DNA of 45,426 nt from an uncultured Prevotella sp. GTDB lineage: Bacteria > Bacteroidota > Bacteroidia > Bacteroidales > Bacteroidaceae. The stretch spans positions 1 to 45,426 of the forward strand of contig CAAGEG010000090.1 in assembly GCA_900768785.1 (NCBI GenBank), read 5' to 3'. The notes below the pieces were generated by a model. That model saw only the letters and a list, made by a program, of their open reading frames with translations. It searched no databases and was not told where the DNA came from. The position numbers and the translations under genes were made by a program. Below are positions 1 through 7,761 of the stretch, one piece after another; the stretch's first letter is position 1, and each line of letters opens with the position of its first letter.

Positions 1-742
1 TTAGCTTGACACCTCCGGTATTGACATTCTCAAAGATTTGACATACTGCTTCTTTAGAAGTATCTTTGCCAACTGTGATGACCGGTATCTTGTATGATAT
101 TATATTTGATAGGACTTCCTCATCAAATCTGTCAAACAAGTCAAGAATCTTATCCCCGTGATACTTTGCCAAACCTCTCTCCCACTTTCGTATCTCCGAG
201 GATGAGAATGTAATGTTCAGTGGGAACATCAGATTCTCGTATTCTTTCTCAGTCGTTGAAAGGTCAAGTTTAATGTTTCTACCAATGTCTTCTGTTAGTT
301 TCTTCGTGTCAGGAATAGAAATAATTGCATCTAGTCTATCTTCGGTTGAGTCTAATGCTTTTCGTATATCGATATAGTAATATCTACTTAACTTATCCTC
401 TCGGTTGGTAGGTTTGCACGTTTGAACTGCATTCTTGCATTTGAACACTTGAAACAATGTAGTAAGTCTCTGCTGTCCGTCAAGTACAAGAAAGTCAGGA
501 GATGACAAAAGTGCATTATCTACACCTGTAAAACATCTATAAGTAAAACACACTTGGCTACCACCAGTTTCAAGAAACATTGCAGCTCCCATTGGATAGC
601 CGGATGATATAGATTCAATCAGTTTGCAGATTTTGTCATTATCCCACACCCAAGACCGTTGGAAGTCCGGCAACTGAATTTTGCCTGACCCAACCATATC
701 CAGTAGTTGTGTGAGGTCTGTATCGTTAGAGCGAACCGCCAT
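1..742 (-). CDS. DUF262 / GmrSD N-terminal-like protein, 5' part only (runs off left edge)
   Basis: The frame is open from the ATG at 742 down to base 1 with no stop, so the gene is cut by the window edge after about 247 codons. The N-terminus has the DUF262 signature: LPDFQRSWVW near residue 24, then an ESISSGYPMG segment, VLDGQQRLTTL near residue 86, and IFENVNTGG at the cut end. DUF262 is the NTP-binding, ParB-related domain found in GmrS/GmrSD modification-dependent restriction enzymes and other defence proteins; DGQQR is its hallmark. The missing C-terminus would show whether a nuclease (DUF1524/HNH) domain is attached. The start overlaps the end of the upstream lipoprotein gene by 17 bases, so the two are probably translated from one message. 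The family call is firm; a role in exclusion of other phages is inference. Confidence 0.85.
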   Translation of the reverse strand, partial: MAVRSNDTDLTQLLDMVGSGKIQLPDFQRSWVWDNDKICKLIESISSGYPMGAAMFLETGGSQVCFTYRCFTGVDNALLSSPDFLVLDGQQRLTTLFQVFKCKNAVQTCKPTNREDKLSRYYYIDIRKALDSTEDRLDAIISIPDTKKLTEDIGRNIKLDLSTTEKEYENLMFPLNITFSSSEIRKWERGLAKYHGDKILDLFDRFDEEVLSNIISYKIPVITVGKDTSKEAVCQIFENVNTGGVKL

Positions 743-1145
743 AGTAGTAAAGGTCTTTCAGCGTTTTTGATTGGTAGATAGTTGCATCAGCATTATGAGC
801 AGCAGTATTGGTTGACATTATGTCAATGGAAAGATCCTCACCCTCGGTTACAAATTTGATTACTGCATTCTTGAGAATTTCCTTATCTTCTTTAGTGAGT
901 TCGTAGTCTTTGTTGGCTTCAATTATTGCGTATATCTCATCGTTAGCAAAAATGTTGCCGTTAGGCATTTTGAAAAGGTCTTCAGATAGTTCTTCGATAG
1001 CCAGTTCACCGGCATCAATTGCTTTGTACTGTTCTGCACCTTTGGTGATGATTTCTGCAATTTGTTTAACGCAAGTGTTGTCCTTTGTGCAAGCCGACAG
1101 CATAACTATGATAGCCGACAATGCGAATGTTAGTAACTTTTTCAT
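726..1145 (-). CDS. small phage-encoded lipoprotein
   Basis: This 139-residue protein starts with a classic lipoprotein signal: two lysines, a hydrophobic stretch and a lipobox ending in LSAC with the cysteine at residue 19. The mature part is short, acidic and probably helical, with no domain I recognise. It should be anchored to a membrane facing the periplasm or cell surface. It is co-transcribed with the DUF262 gene (17-base overlap) and preceded by a leader of about 250 bases containing a strongly folded element. Phage lipoproteins often block superinfection at the envelope; that role is inferred from type and context only. The ATG at 1145 is the first after the structured leader. Confidence 0.75.
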   Translation of the reverse strand: MKKLLTFALSAIIVMLSACTKDNTCVKQIAEIITKGAEQYKAIDAGELAIEELSEDLFKMPNGNIFANDEIYAIIEANKDYELTKEDKEILKNAVIKFVTEGEDLSIDIMSTNTAAHNADATIYQSKTLKDLYYYGGSL

Positions 1146-1199
1146 ATTCGTTGGATTTAGTTAGTAATTCTCGTTCAACATTCGTTTAGGCATAAAGGA

Positions 1200-1332
1200 A
1201 GCGTGGACAACTATGCACTTCCGAGGCATCGCCAAACGCCTGTCTTACACGCACGAGTTAGTCCACGCTTGTAGCGCAGACGTTAACCGTTTGCTCGTGT
1301 AAGACCTTTTAGAAATTGGCGATTTCGGAAGT
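1200..1332 (-). ncRNA. structured leader or small RNA with nested stems and a possible pseudoknot
   Basis: Four perfect complementary pairs fall within 133 bases. Read on the minus strand, ACTTCCG (1332-1326) pairs with CGGAAGT (1223-1217), TCGCCAA (1322-1316) with TTGGCGA (1235-1229), and TCTTACACG (1304-1296) with CGTGTAAGA (1251-1243). These three form one interrupted long hairpin. AGCGTGGAC in its apical loop (1269-1261) is complementary to GTCCACGCT (1208-1200) beyond the hairpin, which would close a loop-to-tail pseudoknot. A promoter-like TAACTTTG on the minus strand at 1416-1409 would transcribe it ahead of the lipoprotein gene. No open frame explains this conservation of pairing. It may be a cis-regulatory leader or an independent RNA; I do not recognise the class. 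The inverted repeats are direct observation, while strand and function are inferred. Confidence 0.6.
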
Positions 1333-1408
1333 AGCTTACAAGCTAACGCTTATATGTTGTCTTCACTCTCTGCAAAAGCAGAAAATGCCGACGAATATGT
1401 TTCAACTG

Positions 1409-1416
1409 CAAAGTTA
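1409..1416 (-). promoter_or_regulatory. minus-strand promoter -7 box (TAACTTTG) for the structured leader and lipoprotein
   Basis: Reading the minus strand, TAACTTTG fits the Bacteroidales -7 consensus TAnnTTTG exactly. No good TTTG -33 element is seen at the expected distance, so this is a half-match. Transcription from here would produce the folded leader and then the lipoprotein and DUF262 genes. Confidence 0.45.
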
Positions 1417-1583
1417 CGAAAATAGTCTGATATGCAGATGTTTTACCTATAAAAAATTGCATCTTTGATAATAAACCCTATGTCCATTTCCTCTATGCGT
1501 TAATGTGATTATAAGTTTGAGTAAATTGCAAATAGCATATTGTTCTTAATTCATAATTTGTAAGTGATTTTATAATATCAATA

Positions 1584-1615
1584 TTTGCATAAATGATAAT
1601 TTTTGCCTAACTTTG
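1584..1615 (+). promoter_or_regulatory. promoter of the biosynthetic island
   Basis: TTTG at 1584-1587 is followed after 20 bases by TAACTTTG at 1608-1615, a complete match to the Bacteroidales sigma-ABfr consensus. The start codon of the PIG-L gene lies 18 bases downstream. The -33 element overlaps a copy of the intergenic word TTGCA-N5-GATAA (1585-1599), so a regulator bound there could control the island. Confidence 0.75.
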
Positions 1616-1633
1616 CATTATTGATTATTATTT

Positions 1634-2290
1634 ATGAATGAAATTAGTAAAAGAATATTAGTTATCGCCCCTCATGCTGATGATGAAGTCCTTGGATGTG
1701 GTGGTTATCTCTTGCATTGTTCTAATCAAGGTGCTGCAATTCGTATAGTTGTTGGAACCATTGGTGGCACTGATATAAGACAGGACTATTCTATAAGGAA
1801 GAGTGAATTTGATTCTGTTTGCACATCATTAAACGCAAATGGTTTTGTGTTGTTTGACCATAAAGATGCTATTATGGATACGATTCCCTCGTTTGAAATA
1901 ACAAGCAGAATTGATAAGATAGTAGATAGTTTCAGACCAAACGAGGTATTTATAAATTATAGAAGTTTGCACCAAGACCATATAAAGTTATATGATTGTG
2001 CACTCGCTTCTTGTAGATTGCGTGAAGGCTATGCTCCTAATCTGATAGCATTGTATGAATATCCATTTGCCACAACGCAAGTTGGTCCAATCGGAGGAGG
2101 ATTTATGTATCACGATATTTCTGATTGTATAGAAGATAAGATTTCTTTATTTGAAAAGTATTCATCTCAGGTTCGTAAATCACCGTCTCCACTAAATAAG
2201 GATGGTATTATGGCATTAGCTCGTATTAGAGGTGTTGAATGTGGAGTTGATTATGCAGAAAAGTTTTATGTTCAAAAAATCACTATATGA
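1634..2290 (+). CDS. PIG-L / LmbE-family N-acetylglucosaminyl deacetylase
   Basis: This is a zinc-dependent deacetylase of 218 residues, the usual single-domain length. The family signature PHADDEVLGCGG is at residues 13-24 (zinc ligands H14 and D17 by homology; catalytic D16), and the second zinc motif HQDH is at 113-116. The C-terminal RGxxxGxxYAExF block is also present. Known relatives remove the acetyl group from GlcNAc-linked substrates such as GlcNAc-PI, mycothiol and bacillithiol precursors, exposing a free amine. It is first in a seven-gene operon. The next gene overlaps it by 4 bases (ATGA), which indicates translational coupling. A free amine would be the natural acceptor for the ATP-grasp ligases downstream; that link is inference. 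Confidence 0.9.
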   Translation: MNEISKRILVIAPHADDEVLGCGGYLLHCSNQGAAIRIVVGTIGGTDIRQDYSIRKSEFDSVCTSLNANGFVLFDHKDAIMDTIPSFEITSRIDKIVDSFRPNEVFINYRSLHQDHIKLYDCALASCRLREGYAPNLIALYEYPFATTQVGPIGGGFMYHDISDCIEDKISLFEKYSSQVRKSPSPLNKDGIMALARIRGVECGVDYAEKFYVQKITI

Positions 2291-3180
2291 TATACGTAGT
2301 ATTTGAATCAGGAAGTAGAGCAGGATTTTCTACTGAAATGTTTTTCCGTGCTTGGCAAAAAGAAAATCCCAACAGCAATGTATCATTGTTGATGGCTGAC
2401 TCAGATAAAGATTATATTCTTGTCCCAACATCAAATAAATCTATTCGTAGAGTATCAGATAATGTTGCTCAATCTATTTTACTTCATCATAGTGATACCC
2501 GGGTATTTCCTGGAGATGAATTGACTCGGCAAAGCAATCATAAGATTCAAGAAAAAACATCTTTAGACCCACTATCATCAGTATCAAGTTGGTTTTATGA
2601 TAAAGTAAAAGTAAATACTTTATTATCTGAAATCATAGGAAACTATTCCAAAATAAGAATACCTAAAACATTTGCCTGCTCAGATATATTCATTAAGCCT
2701 GCCACAATGTCTGCTGGTTCTAAAGGACTTGAACATAAAGAAAACTCTTGTGTATCAGAATGGATTGATATTGATAAGGAATTTGTCATTGATATACTTG
2801 AAAAAGATGGGCAATATTCCATTTATGCACGAGAAACGAAACTACGTTCAGGATATGATAAAATGATAAAGTTTATATCTGATAACGAATATCTTGTTGA
2901 TGCTGTAAAGGACTTCCTAAGTTGTATTAAAGGGAGTAAACTTGAAAGAATGTTCAGTGGGATATTTCATCTACAGATTGCACAAGACTCTAATGGTACA
3001 TTCTATTATATAGAATCTTCTAAACGCATATCCGGAACATCTATATCAAACATATTTAGAGGTTATAATCCATTTAACCTTACAGAAGGTACAGAAGCCC
3101 ATATTTATGATAACCCATTTGAATATTATAAATGGTATAGATATGAAGATATAGTATATGAACTCCGCAAAATAATATAG
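2287..3180 (+). CDS. ATP-grasp-like ligase (divergent)
   Basis: The 297-residue protein has an ATP-grasp layout. A divergent N-terminal preatp-grasp region is followed by FIKPATMSAGSKG near residue 136 (lysine and glycine loop for ATP). Next comes a hinge segment with EFVIDILEKDG, and then the metal-binding block QIAQDSNGTFYYIESSKRIS near residue 230. In that block the usual E-x-N-x-R is relaxed to E-S-S-K-R. ATP-grasp enzymes join a carboxylate to an amine or thiol through an acyl-phosphate. The gene overlaps the deacetylase by 4 bases and precedes the mutase by one base, so the products are likely to act on one pathway. Loss of the canonical Asn suggests altered or weak metal binding. Substrate is unknown. 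Confidence 0.7.
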   Translation: MIYVVFESGSRAGFSTEMFFRAWQKENPNSNVSLLMADSDKDYILVPTSNKSIRRVSDNVAQSILLHHSDTRVFPGDELTRQSNHKIQEKTSLDPLSSVSSWFYDKVKVNTLLSEIIGNYSKIRIPKTFACSDIFIKPATMSAGSKGLEHKENSCVSEWIDIDKEFVIDILEKDGQYSIYARETKLRSGYDKMIKFISDNEYLVDAVKDFLSCIKGSKLERMFSGIFHLQIAQDSNGTFYYIESSKRISGTSISNIFRGYNPFNLTEGTEAHIYDNPFEYYKWYRYEDIVYELRKII

Positions 3181-3181
3181 T

Positions 3182-4273
3182 ATGAAGAAGTATAAATATC
3201 TTATAGTAGGCGCTGGACTAACAGGTGCTCTTGCAGCATATACTAAATACCATAATGAAGGTGCTTCGTGTTTAGTCATAGAAAAGAAATCACACATTGG
3301 TGGTTTTTGTTATACCAAGAAAGAACACGGCATTGATGTACATAAGTATGGAGCACATATATTTAGAACAAATAGTAAGAAGATATGGGAATTCGTAAAT
3401 AGTATTTGTGATTTTATCCCGTTTGTTAATTCTCCGATAGCAAACTATAATGGGGAGTTATATAATCTTCCTATCAATATGAATACGTTTTATCAGTTAT
3501 TCGGTGCTACTACACCTTATGATGCACAATTAGCAATTGAGAATGATAAAGAGATTCCAGAAAGTGGGATGTGTTCTAATATGGAAGAAGTTATTTTATC
3601 ACAATGCGGAAGAAAAATATATGAAAAATTGATTAAGGAGTATTCTGAAAAGCAATGGGGTCGTCCTTGTAAAGAACTTCCAATTGATACAATGGCACAT
3701 ATTCCAATCAGAATGACATTTGATAATAATTACTACGATGTGATGTATCAAGGTATTCCGGATTGTGGATATACTGAATTTATAGAACGATTACTCGAAT
3801 ATGCAGATTTAAGTCTAAGAACTAATTTTTTTGAAGAAAGGAATAGGTTTAATGAACTTGCTGAGCATATAATTTATACAGGAAGAATAGATGAATATTT
3901 TGACTATTGTTTCGGAGAACTTGAGTATCGTTCCGTAAGATTTGAAGAAAAGTGGATACCTGATGAAAACAATCATCAAGGAGTTGCAGTAGTCAATTAT
4001 ACGTCATCTATACCTTCGTTCACAAGATGTATAGAACATAAGCATTTCCTGAAATCTCAAAGTAATATTAAAGGAACTGTTATATCATACGAATATCCGT
4101 CAACAATATCTCGTGAATGTCAGCCTATTTACCCAGTCCGTGATAAAAAGAATCTTGCTCTATATGATAAATACAAAGAACTTGCTTCTAAAGAATCGAA
4201 TGTAACCTTTGTAGGTCAGTTAGCAGATTATATGTCATACAATATGAGCCACATAATAGAAAAATTCATATGA
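3182..4273 (+). CDS. glf: UDP-galactopyranose mutase homologue (flavoprotein)
   Basis: The 363-residue sequence follows bacterial UDP-galactopyranose mutase end to end. It has the FAD-binding GAGLTGALAA at the N-terminus, IEKKSHIGG, KYGAHIF, EKQWGR, the TFDNNYY and YQGIP segments, EYRS and IEHKHF. Known enzymes interconvert UDP-Galp and UDP-Galf using reduced FAD. The two substrate arginines match (IR before MTFDNN, and TR before CIEHKHF). Three positions differ from typical mutases: HIFHT reads HIFRT, TGPID reads TGRID, and the C-terminal GGRLAEY reads VGQLADY. These changes suggest a shifted substrate or reaction, but fold and cofactor are secure. It lies inside the island between ATP-grasp and ParB-like genes and overlaps the latter by 4 bases. 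Confidence 0.88.
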   Translation: MKKYKYLIVGAGLTGALAAYTKYHNEGASCLVIEKKSHIGGFCYTKKEHGIDVHKYGAHIFRTNSKKIWEFVNSICDFIPFVNSPIANYNGELYNLPINMNTFYQLFGATTPYDAQLAIENDKEIPESGMCSNMEEVILSQCGRKIYEKLIKEYSEKQWGRPCKELPIDTMAHIPIRMTFDNNYYDVMYQGIPDCGYTEFIERLLEYADLSLRTNFFEERNRFNELAEHIIYTGRIDEYFDYCFGELEYRSVRFEEKWIPDENNHQGVAVVNYTSSIPSFTRCIEHKHFLKSQSNIKGTVISYEYPSTISRECQPIYPVRDKKNLALYDKYKELASKESNVTFVGQLADYMSYNMSHIIEKFI

Positions 4274-4914
4274 AAGATGATTCAAAAAAAAGTGACAGAA
4301 GAATAGAGGTTGTAACAAAGCCTGTCTCTGTCTTAAAAGATGAGCTTGGTAATCCAAGAAAGATAACTCGTAAAAAGGCATCTGAACTTCAAGAATCTCT
4401 TGAAACTCTCGGAGATTTTGGAATTATAGTTATTGACGAGAATGATAATATCATATCCGGACACCAAAGAGTTGATGCATTGCAAGCTTTATATGGTGAT
4501 GAACACGAAGTATTGTGTAAACAGTTAATTGGTTATTCAAAGCCAGAACTAAAAGCCATAAATATTAAAGCAAACACTCATTCAGGTGATTGGGATTTGG
4601 ATAAACTTGCAGAATGGACTGCTGATTTGCACGTTGATCTCGGACTTGACCTCCCTACATCTCTTGACCCTCACGAAGATGTCAAGATAAAGGATATGGA
4701 GTTGATACCTTATGAAAAGTATGACTATGTTATGATAGTATGTCGTAACGAGGTCGATTATATTAACTTGACTCAGGCTCTTGGAATTGATGGTAAGAAA
4801 GTTGTTGTATGCAAGACCAAGACAGGAGAAAGAAAGATTAAAGCTCGTGCCATTTGGTATGAAAATATGAAATCACAGATTGTAGCAAAAGAAGATAGCC
4901 ATGAAACCGATTAA
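4270..4914 (+). CDS. ParB/Srx-fold protein of phage modification type
   Basis: This 214-residue protein carries a ParB N-terminal nuclease/CTPase-like domain. An NPR motif sits near residue 29, followed by a helical segment and then IISGHQRVDALQAL near residue 60, the variant of GERR/GHQR seen in phage ParB domains. After it comes IKANTHSGDWDLDKLAEW, a motif typical of ParB domains that are fused to, or encoded next to, DNA methylases and base-modifying enzymes. It is not a full partition ParB because no helix-turn-helix or dimer domain follows. Its position inside the island, overlapping genes on both sides, supports a DNA-directed role for the pathway. The exact reaction is unknown. Confidence 0.75.
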   Translation: MKDDSKKSDRRIEVVTKPVSVLKDELGNPRKITRKKASELQESLETLGDFGIIVIDENDNIISGHQRVDALQALYGDEHEVLCKQLIGYSKPELKAINIKANTHSGDWDLDKLAEWTADLHVDLGLDLPTSLDPHEDVKIKDMELIPYEKYDYVMIVCRNEVDYINLTQALGIDGKKVVVCKTKTGERKIKARAIWYENMKSQIVAKEDSHETD

Positions 4915-5926
4915 TATTCTTTTAACGTGTTCTTCATTTCACGCAGTCGGGATTATTGATTGCTTGAAGAATAATCCAGACAATGTTCCAGTTAACGTAT
5001 ATGTAACCAATTGTAGTTTCTACGATCTTCCCCCAAGTGAATGTTGCGACGGAACGTTTGTGGTTCCTATGGTATATGATGATACTTACATACAAACATT
5101 GCTGAATATCTGTTATGAGAAAGATATAGATATCATCTTCCCCACCTCGTCCTTAGAGTTAGAGCGTATGGCTCAATATGAGAACTACTTTACAGAACAC
5201 GGAATAAAAGTCTCTGTATCTAACCTTGAATCAATCATTATTGCTGGTGATAAGGTTAAGTCAGGTGAAATGTTCTCTCAATTTATGCCACGTCAGGCTA
5301 TAGCCAATAATGCCTATGATGTATTGGAGTTTTCTCGTCAGGTGAAAGATATTTGCTGTAAGCCCATTAATCTTTGCGGTGGAAAAGGCTTTGCTGTAGT
5401 TGATGAAGAAAAGAGCAGTGATGTGTCTTTTTTCCACGCTTATGGGAAAAAGCACTACATCACATTATGGCAACTATGTAAGGCTGTAGAGAAATGCCCC
5501 TATCCAATGTTGCTTCAAGAGTATCATTATGGAAATGATTACGTTGCAGGAGCAATGGCTGTCAATGGAACAATGACTCATTTTGCTTGTTGTCACGCAA
5601 CAAAGTTAGAGTTTGGTGCTACTGTAGAAGGCGAGATTGTAAATTCTCCAGAGTGTGCTAAAATAGCATCAAATGTCATAAAAAGTCTTGGTATTGATGG
5701 CAATGTCGGTTTTGATTTTATAGTAAAAGATGATGGAACAGTAATTTTAGTAGATATAAATCTGCGAGTAAATGCGACAGTACAGTTTTATGCCAAAGCC
5801 GGACTTAATTTGCCATGGCTTCGTGTCAAGCAACTTATTGGAGAGGACATTTATCTTTATAAACCAGAAATAGACTACGGATTAAAAGTAGTTAAGTATT
5901 TTTCAGCTCACTATTTCCATTGCTAA
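4901..5926 (+). CDS. ATP-grasp ligase, copy A (carbamoyl-phosphate-synthase-like)
   Basis: The 341-residue protein has an N-terminal Rossmann-like preatp-grasp domain (ILLTCSSFHAVGIIDCL, then FVVPMVYDD and IIFPTSSLEL), a central ATP-grasp subdomain with CCKPINLCGGKGF, and a C-terminal metal-binding block GNVGFDFIVKDDG followed by VDINLRVNAT. This architecture matches the carbamoyl-phosphate-synthase-like branch of ATP-grasp enzymes that ligate amino acids. The metal motif here is D-I-N-L-R, where the neighbouring paralogue keeps E-I-N-P-R. It overlaps the ParB-like gene by 14 bases and is followed after 1 base by its paralogue. A tandem duplication with subfunction split (two successive ligations) is the likeliest reading. 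Confidence 0.85.
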   Translation: MKPINILLTCSSFHAVGIIDCLKNNPDNVPVNVYVTNCSFYDLPPSECCDGTFVVPMVYDDTYIQTLLNICYEKDIDIIFPTSSLELERMAQYENYFTEHGIKVSVSNLESIIIAGDKVKSGEMFSQFMPRQAIANNAYDVLEFSRQVKDICCKPINLCGGKGFAVVDEEKSSDVSFFHAYGKKHYITLWQLCKAVEKCPYPMLLQEYHYGNDYVAGAMAVNGTMTHFACCHATKLEFGATVEGEIVNSPECAKIASNVIKSLGIDGNVGFDFIVKDDGTVILVDINLRVNATVQFYAKAGLNLPWLRVKQLIGEDIYLYKPEIDYGLKVVKYFSAHYFHC

Positions 5927-5927
5927 T

Positions 5928-6950
5928 ATGAGAGACTTTAATGTTTTGATGACCTCTTGTTCTCCACGAAAGAATGGTCTTATACATTGCATAAAAGATA
6001 ACGAAGACGGAGTAAACGTTAATGTTCTATGCACCAACTGTGATGAGAACGAATTGCCTTCTCTTAACGTATGTGACGGTGCGTTTGTTGTTCCACGAAA
6101 CAACGACCCAAAGTATATAGATTGTTTGATTGACCTATGTGTAAATCATAATATAGACATACTAATTCCACGTCTATCAAGTGAATTGGAAGTAATTGAA
6201 GAAAATCGTAAAAGGTTTACAGATATAGGAGTAAAGGTTTCTGTCACTCCGTCTCCAGGACTAAAAGTAGCTAATGATAAATCATTGCTCTATAATCGTT
6301 ACTCTCACCTTATGCCTATACAATTGACCAGCAATACTGCATACGATGTTAAACAGTTTTCAGAACAGCATCCAATATTCTGTTGTAAGCTACCACATTC
6401 CTCCGGAGCTGCAGGTTTTGCTATTGTAGATGATAAGTTATGTGATAAGGTAAACCTATTTCACGCATACGGATATAAACACTATATCTCAAGAGCCCAC
6501 CTTTGTCGTATCATAGAACAACAACATCTTGATTATATACTTCAGGAGTTCATTGAAGGTTATGATTACACAGTAAGTCTGATTGCTGATCACGGAAATG
6601 TAACTCATATAGTTGGTTATGTTGGTTATGAAATGGAGTTCTCTTGTATTATGTATGGAGAAATTATGTACAACGATATGGCATTTGACATATCACATAC
6701 TCTCGTTAAAGAACTTAACCTTGATGGAAACATCGGAATTGACTTTATCTTGAAACCTGATGGAAGTGTTGTCCTTCTTGAAATCAATCCGAGAATGAAC
6801 GCCACACTCCCATTTGTTGCAAAAGCAGGTTGTAATATGGCGTACCTTAATTGCAAAAGATTGCTTGGGTATTCCATAAACTCTGACGGGCGTAAAATAC
6901 AACAAGGACTAAAAATGAGGAAGCATTATGTCGAAGAATATTTCGTTTAA
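5928..6950 (+). CDS. ATP-grasp ligase, copy B (paralogue of copy A)
   Basis: At 340 residues it is almost the same length as copy A and is colinear with it: both open with a hydrophobic strand ending in TxCSx, share CDGxFVVPxxxD, share FHAYGxKHYI, and end in GNxGxDFIxKxDG plus the metal motif. Here that motif is the canonical EINPRMNAT. The pair therefore arose by tandem duplication, and copy B keeps the better conserved active site. The reaction expected is ATP-dependent amide bond formation between a small carboxylate and an amine. The gene overlaps the following glycosyltransferase by 23 bases, which argues for coordinated translation. Confidence 0.85.
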   Translation: MRDFNVLMTSCSPRKNGLIHCIKDNEDGVNVNVLCTNCDENELPSLNVCDGAFVVPRNNDPKYIDCLIDLCVNHNIDILIPRLSSELEVIEENRKRFTDIGVKVSVTPSPGLKVANDKSLLYNRYSHLMPIQLTSNTAYDVKQFSEQHPIFCCKLPHSSGAAGFAIVDDKLCDKVNLFHAYGYKHYISRAHLCRIIEQQHLDYILQEFIEGYDYTVSLIADHGNVTHIVGYVGYEMEFSCIMYGEIMYNDMAFDISHTLVKELNLDGNIGIDFILKPDGSVVLLEINPRMNATLPFVAKAGCNMAYLNCKRLLGYSINSDGRKIQQGLKMRKHYVEEYFV

Positions 6951-7677
6951 CTTCTATGTTATGTCGTATCGTAGAGCAGATACAATACTAACAAAACATT
7001 GTTTGAATAACTGTACATACGTTGTCAGGGAATGTGAAGCTGAAGCCTACAGAAAATCAGGCATAGATGATATGCTTGTTATACCGTCTAATGCCACACT
7101 GAAATGCGGAGCACCTGTAGATTGCTTCTCAGCTACATTCCATTGGATAGTTGAAAATACTCCAGAAGATGTAATAGCAATACTTGATGATGATATACAG
7201 TCGTTCAAGTATCGCAGAGATATTGCCATTGATATATTCAAGGAGTATAAGGACCCTAAGACACAAGTAGAAGATGAGATAATGCGATTGGCACAAATCG
7301 CTGTTGACCTGAATATCGGTATGTTGTTTACCCAACCAGCATATCAACTGTATAACTTCACTCAAGAGTTTACGTTTAAGGGAATGATAGGCTCTACTCG
7401 TATTGTTAACAAGGCTGCTTGGAAAGTAAAGTATGATGCTGATGACTATTGTATGTCTGATATTGATATGGTCTATCAAGAACTTCTTCAAAATAGAATT
7501 ATATTACAGCCCCGTTATTTCCACGGTGTAACTCCTCCGCTATTGACAAATTCAGGAGGTACTACTTACCAATCTCAGGTATTGCATCAATTTCACCTTG
7601 CGATGAAAAATAAGTGGGGTAAGTATTATCATTTTGACTATAAGAAAAACATCACATCAATTAATGTAAAAAGGTAG
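6928..7677 (+). CDS. GT-A fold glycosyltransferase resembling the TET/JBP-associated (GREB1-like) family
   Basis: The 249-residue protein starts with a short strand and MSYRRADTI, then YVVRECEAEAYRKSG, a segment on nucleotide handling, and the metal-binding AILDDDIQSF with aspartates at 87-89. This order resembles the TET/JBP-associated glycosyltransferases (TAGTs) predicted to glycosylate hydroxymethyl bases in DNA, and the C-terminal domain of GREB1. A later DIDMVYQELL could hold the catalytic acid. It is the last gene of the first operon, overlaps copy B of the ATP-grasp pair, and is followed by 84 non-coding bases with a new promoter. The GT-A fold is well supported; assignment to DNA as acceptor rests on family resemblance and context. 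An ordinary small glycosyltransferase is the alternative. Confidence 0.72.
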   Translation: MSKNISFNFYVMSYRRADTILTKHCLNNCTYVVRECEAEAYRKSGIDDMLVIPSNATLKCGAPVDCFSATFHWIVENTPEDVIAILDDDIQSFKYRRDIAIDIFKEYKDPKTQVEDEIMRLAQIAVDLNIGMLFTQPAYQLYNFTQEFTFKGMIGSTRIVNKAAWKVKYDADDYCMSDIDMVYQELLQNRIILQPRYFHGVTPPLLTNSGGTTYQSQVLHQFHLAMKNKWGKYYHFDYKKNITSINVKR

Positions 7678-7705
7678 TTAAGTAGTTGATTTATAGATTG
7701 TTAAA

Positions 7706-7737
7706 TTTGGTTATATCAAAATTATTTAGTAACTTTG
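7706..7737 (+). promoter_or_regulatory. promoter for the second island unit
   Basis: TTTG at 7706-7709, a 20-base gap and TAACTTTG at 7730-7737 match the Bacteroidales consensus fully. The next start codon is at 7762. The last two island genes can therefore be expressed separately from the first seven. Confidence 0.75.
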
Positions 7738-7761
7738 CTATAGAATTTATACTAAAAATCA

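Noticed and set aside
1634..7677. Ordinary capsule or LPS locus
   Set aside because: There is no flippase, polymerase or array of glycosyltransferases, and a ParB-like gene lies inside the operon. It remains a lesser alternative.
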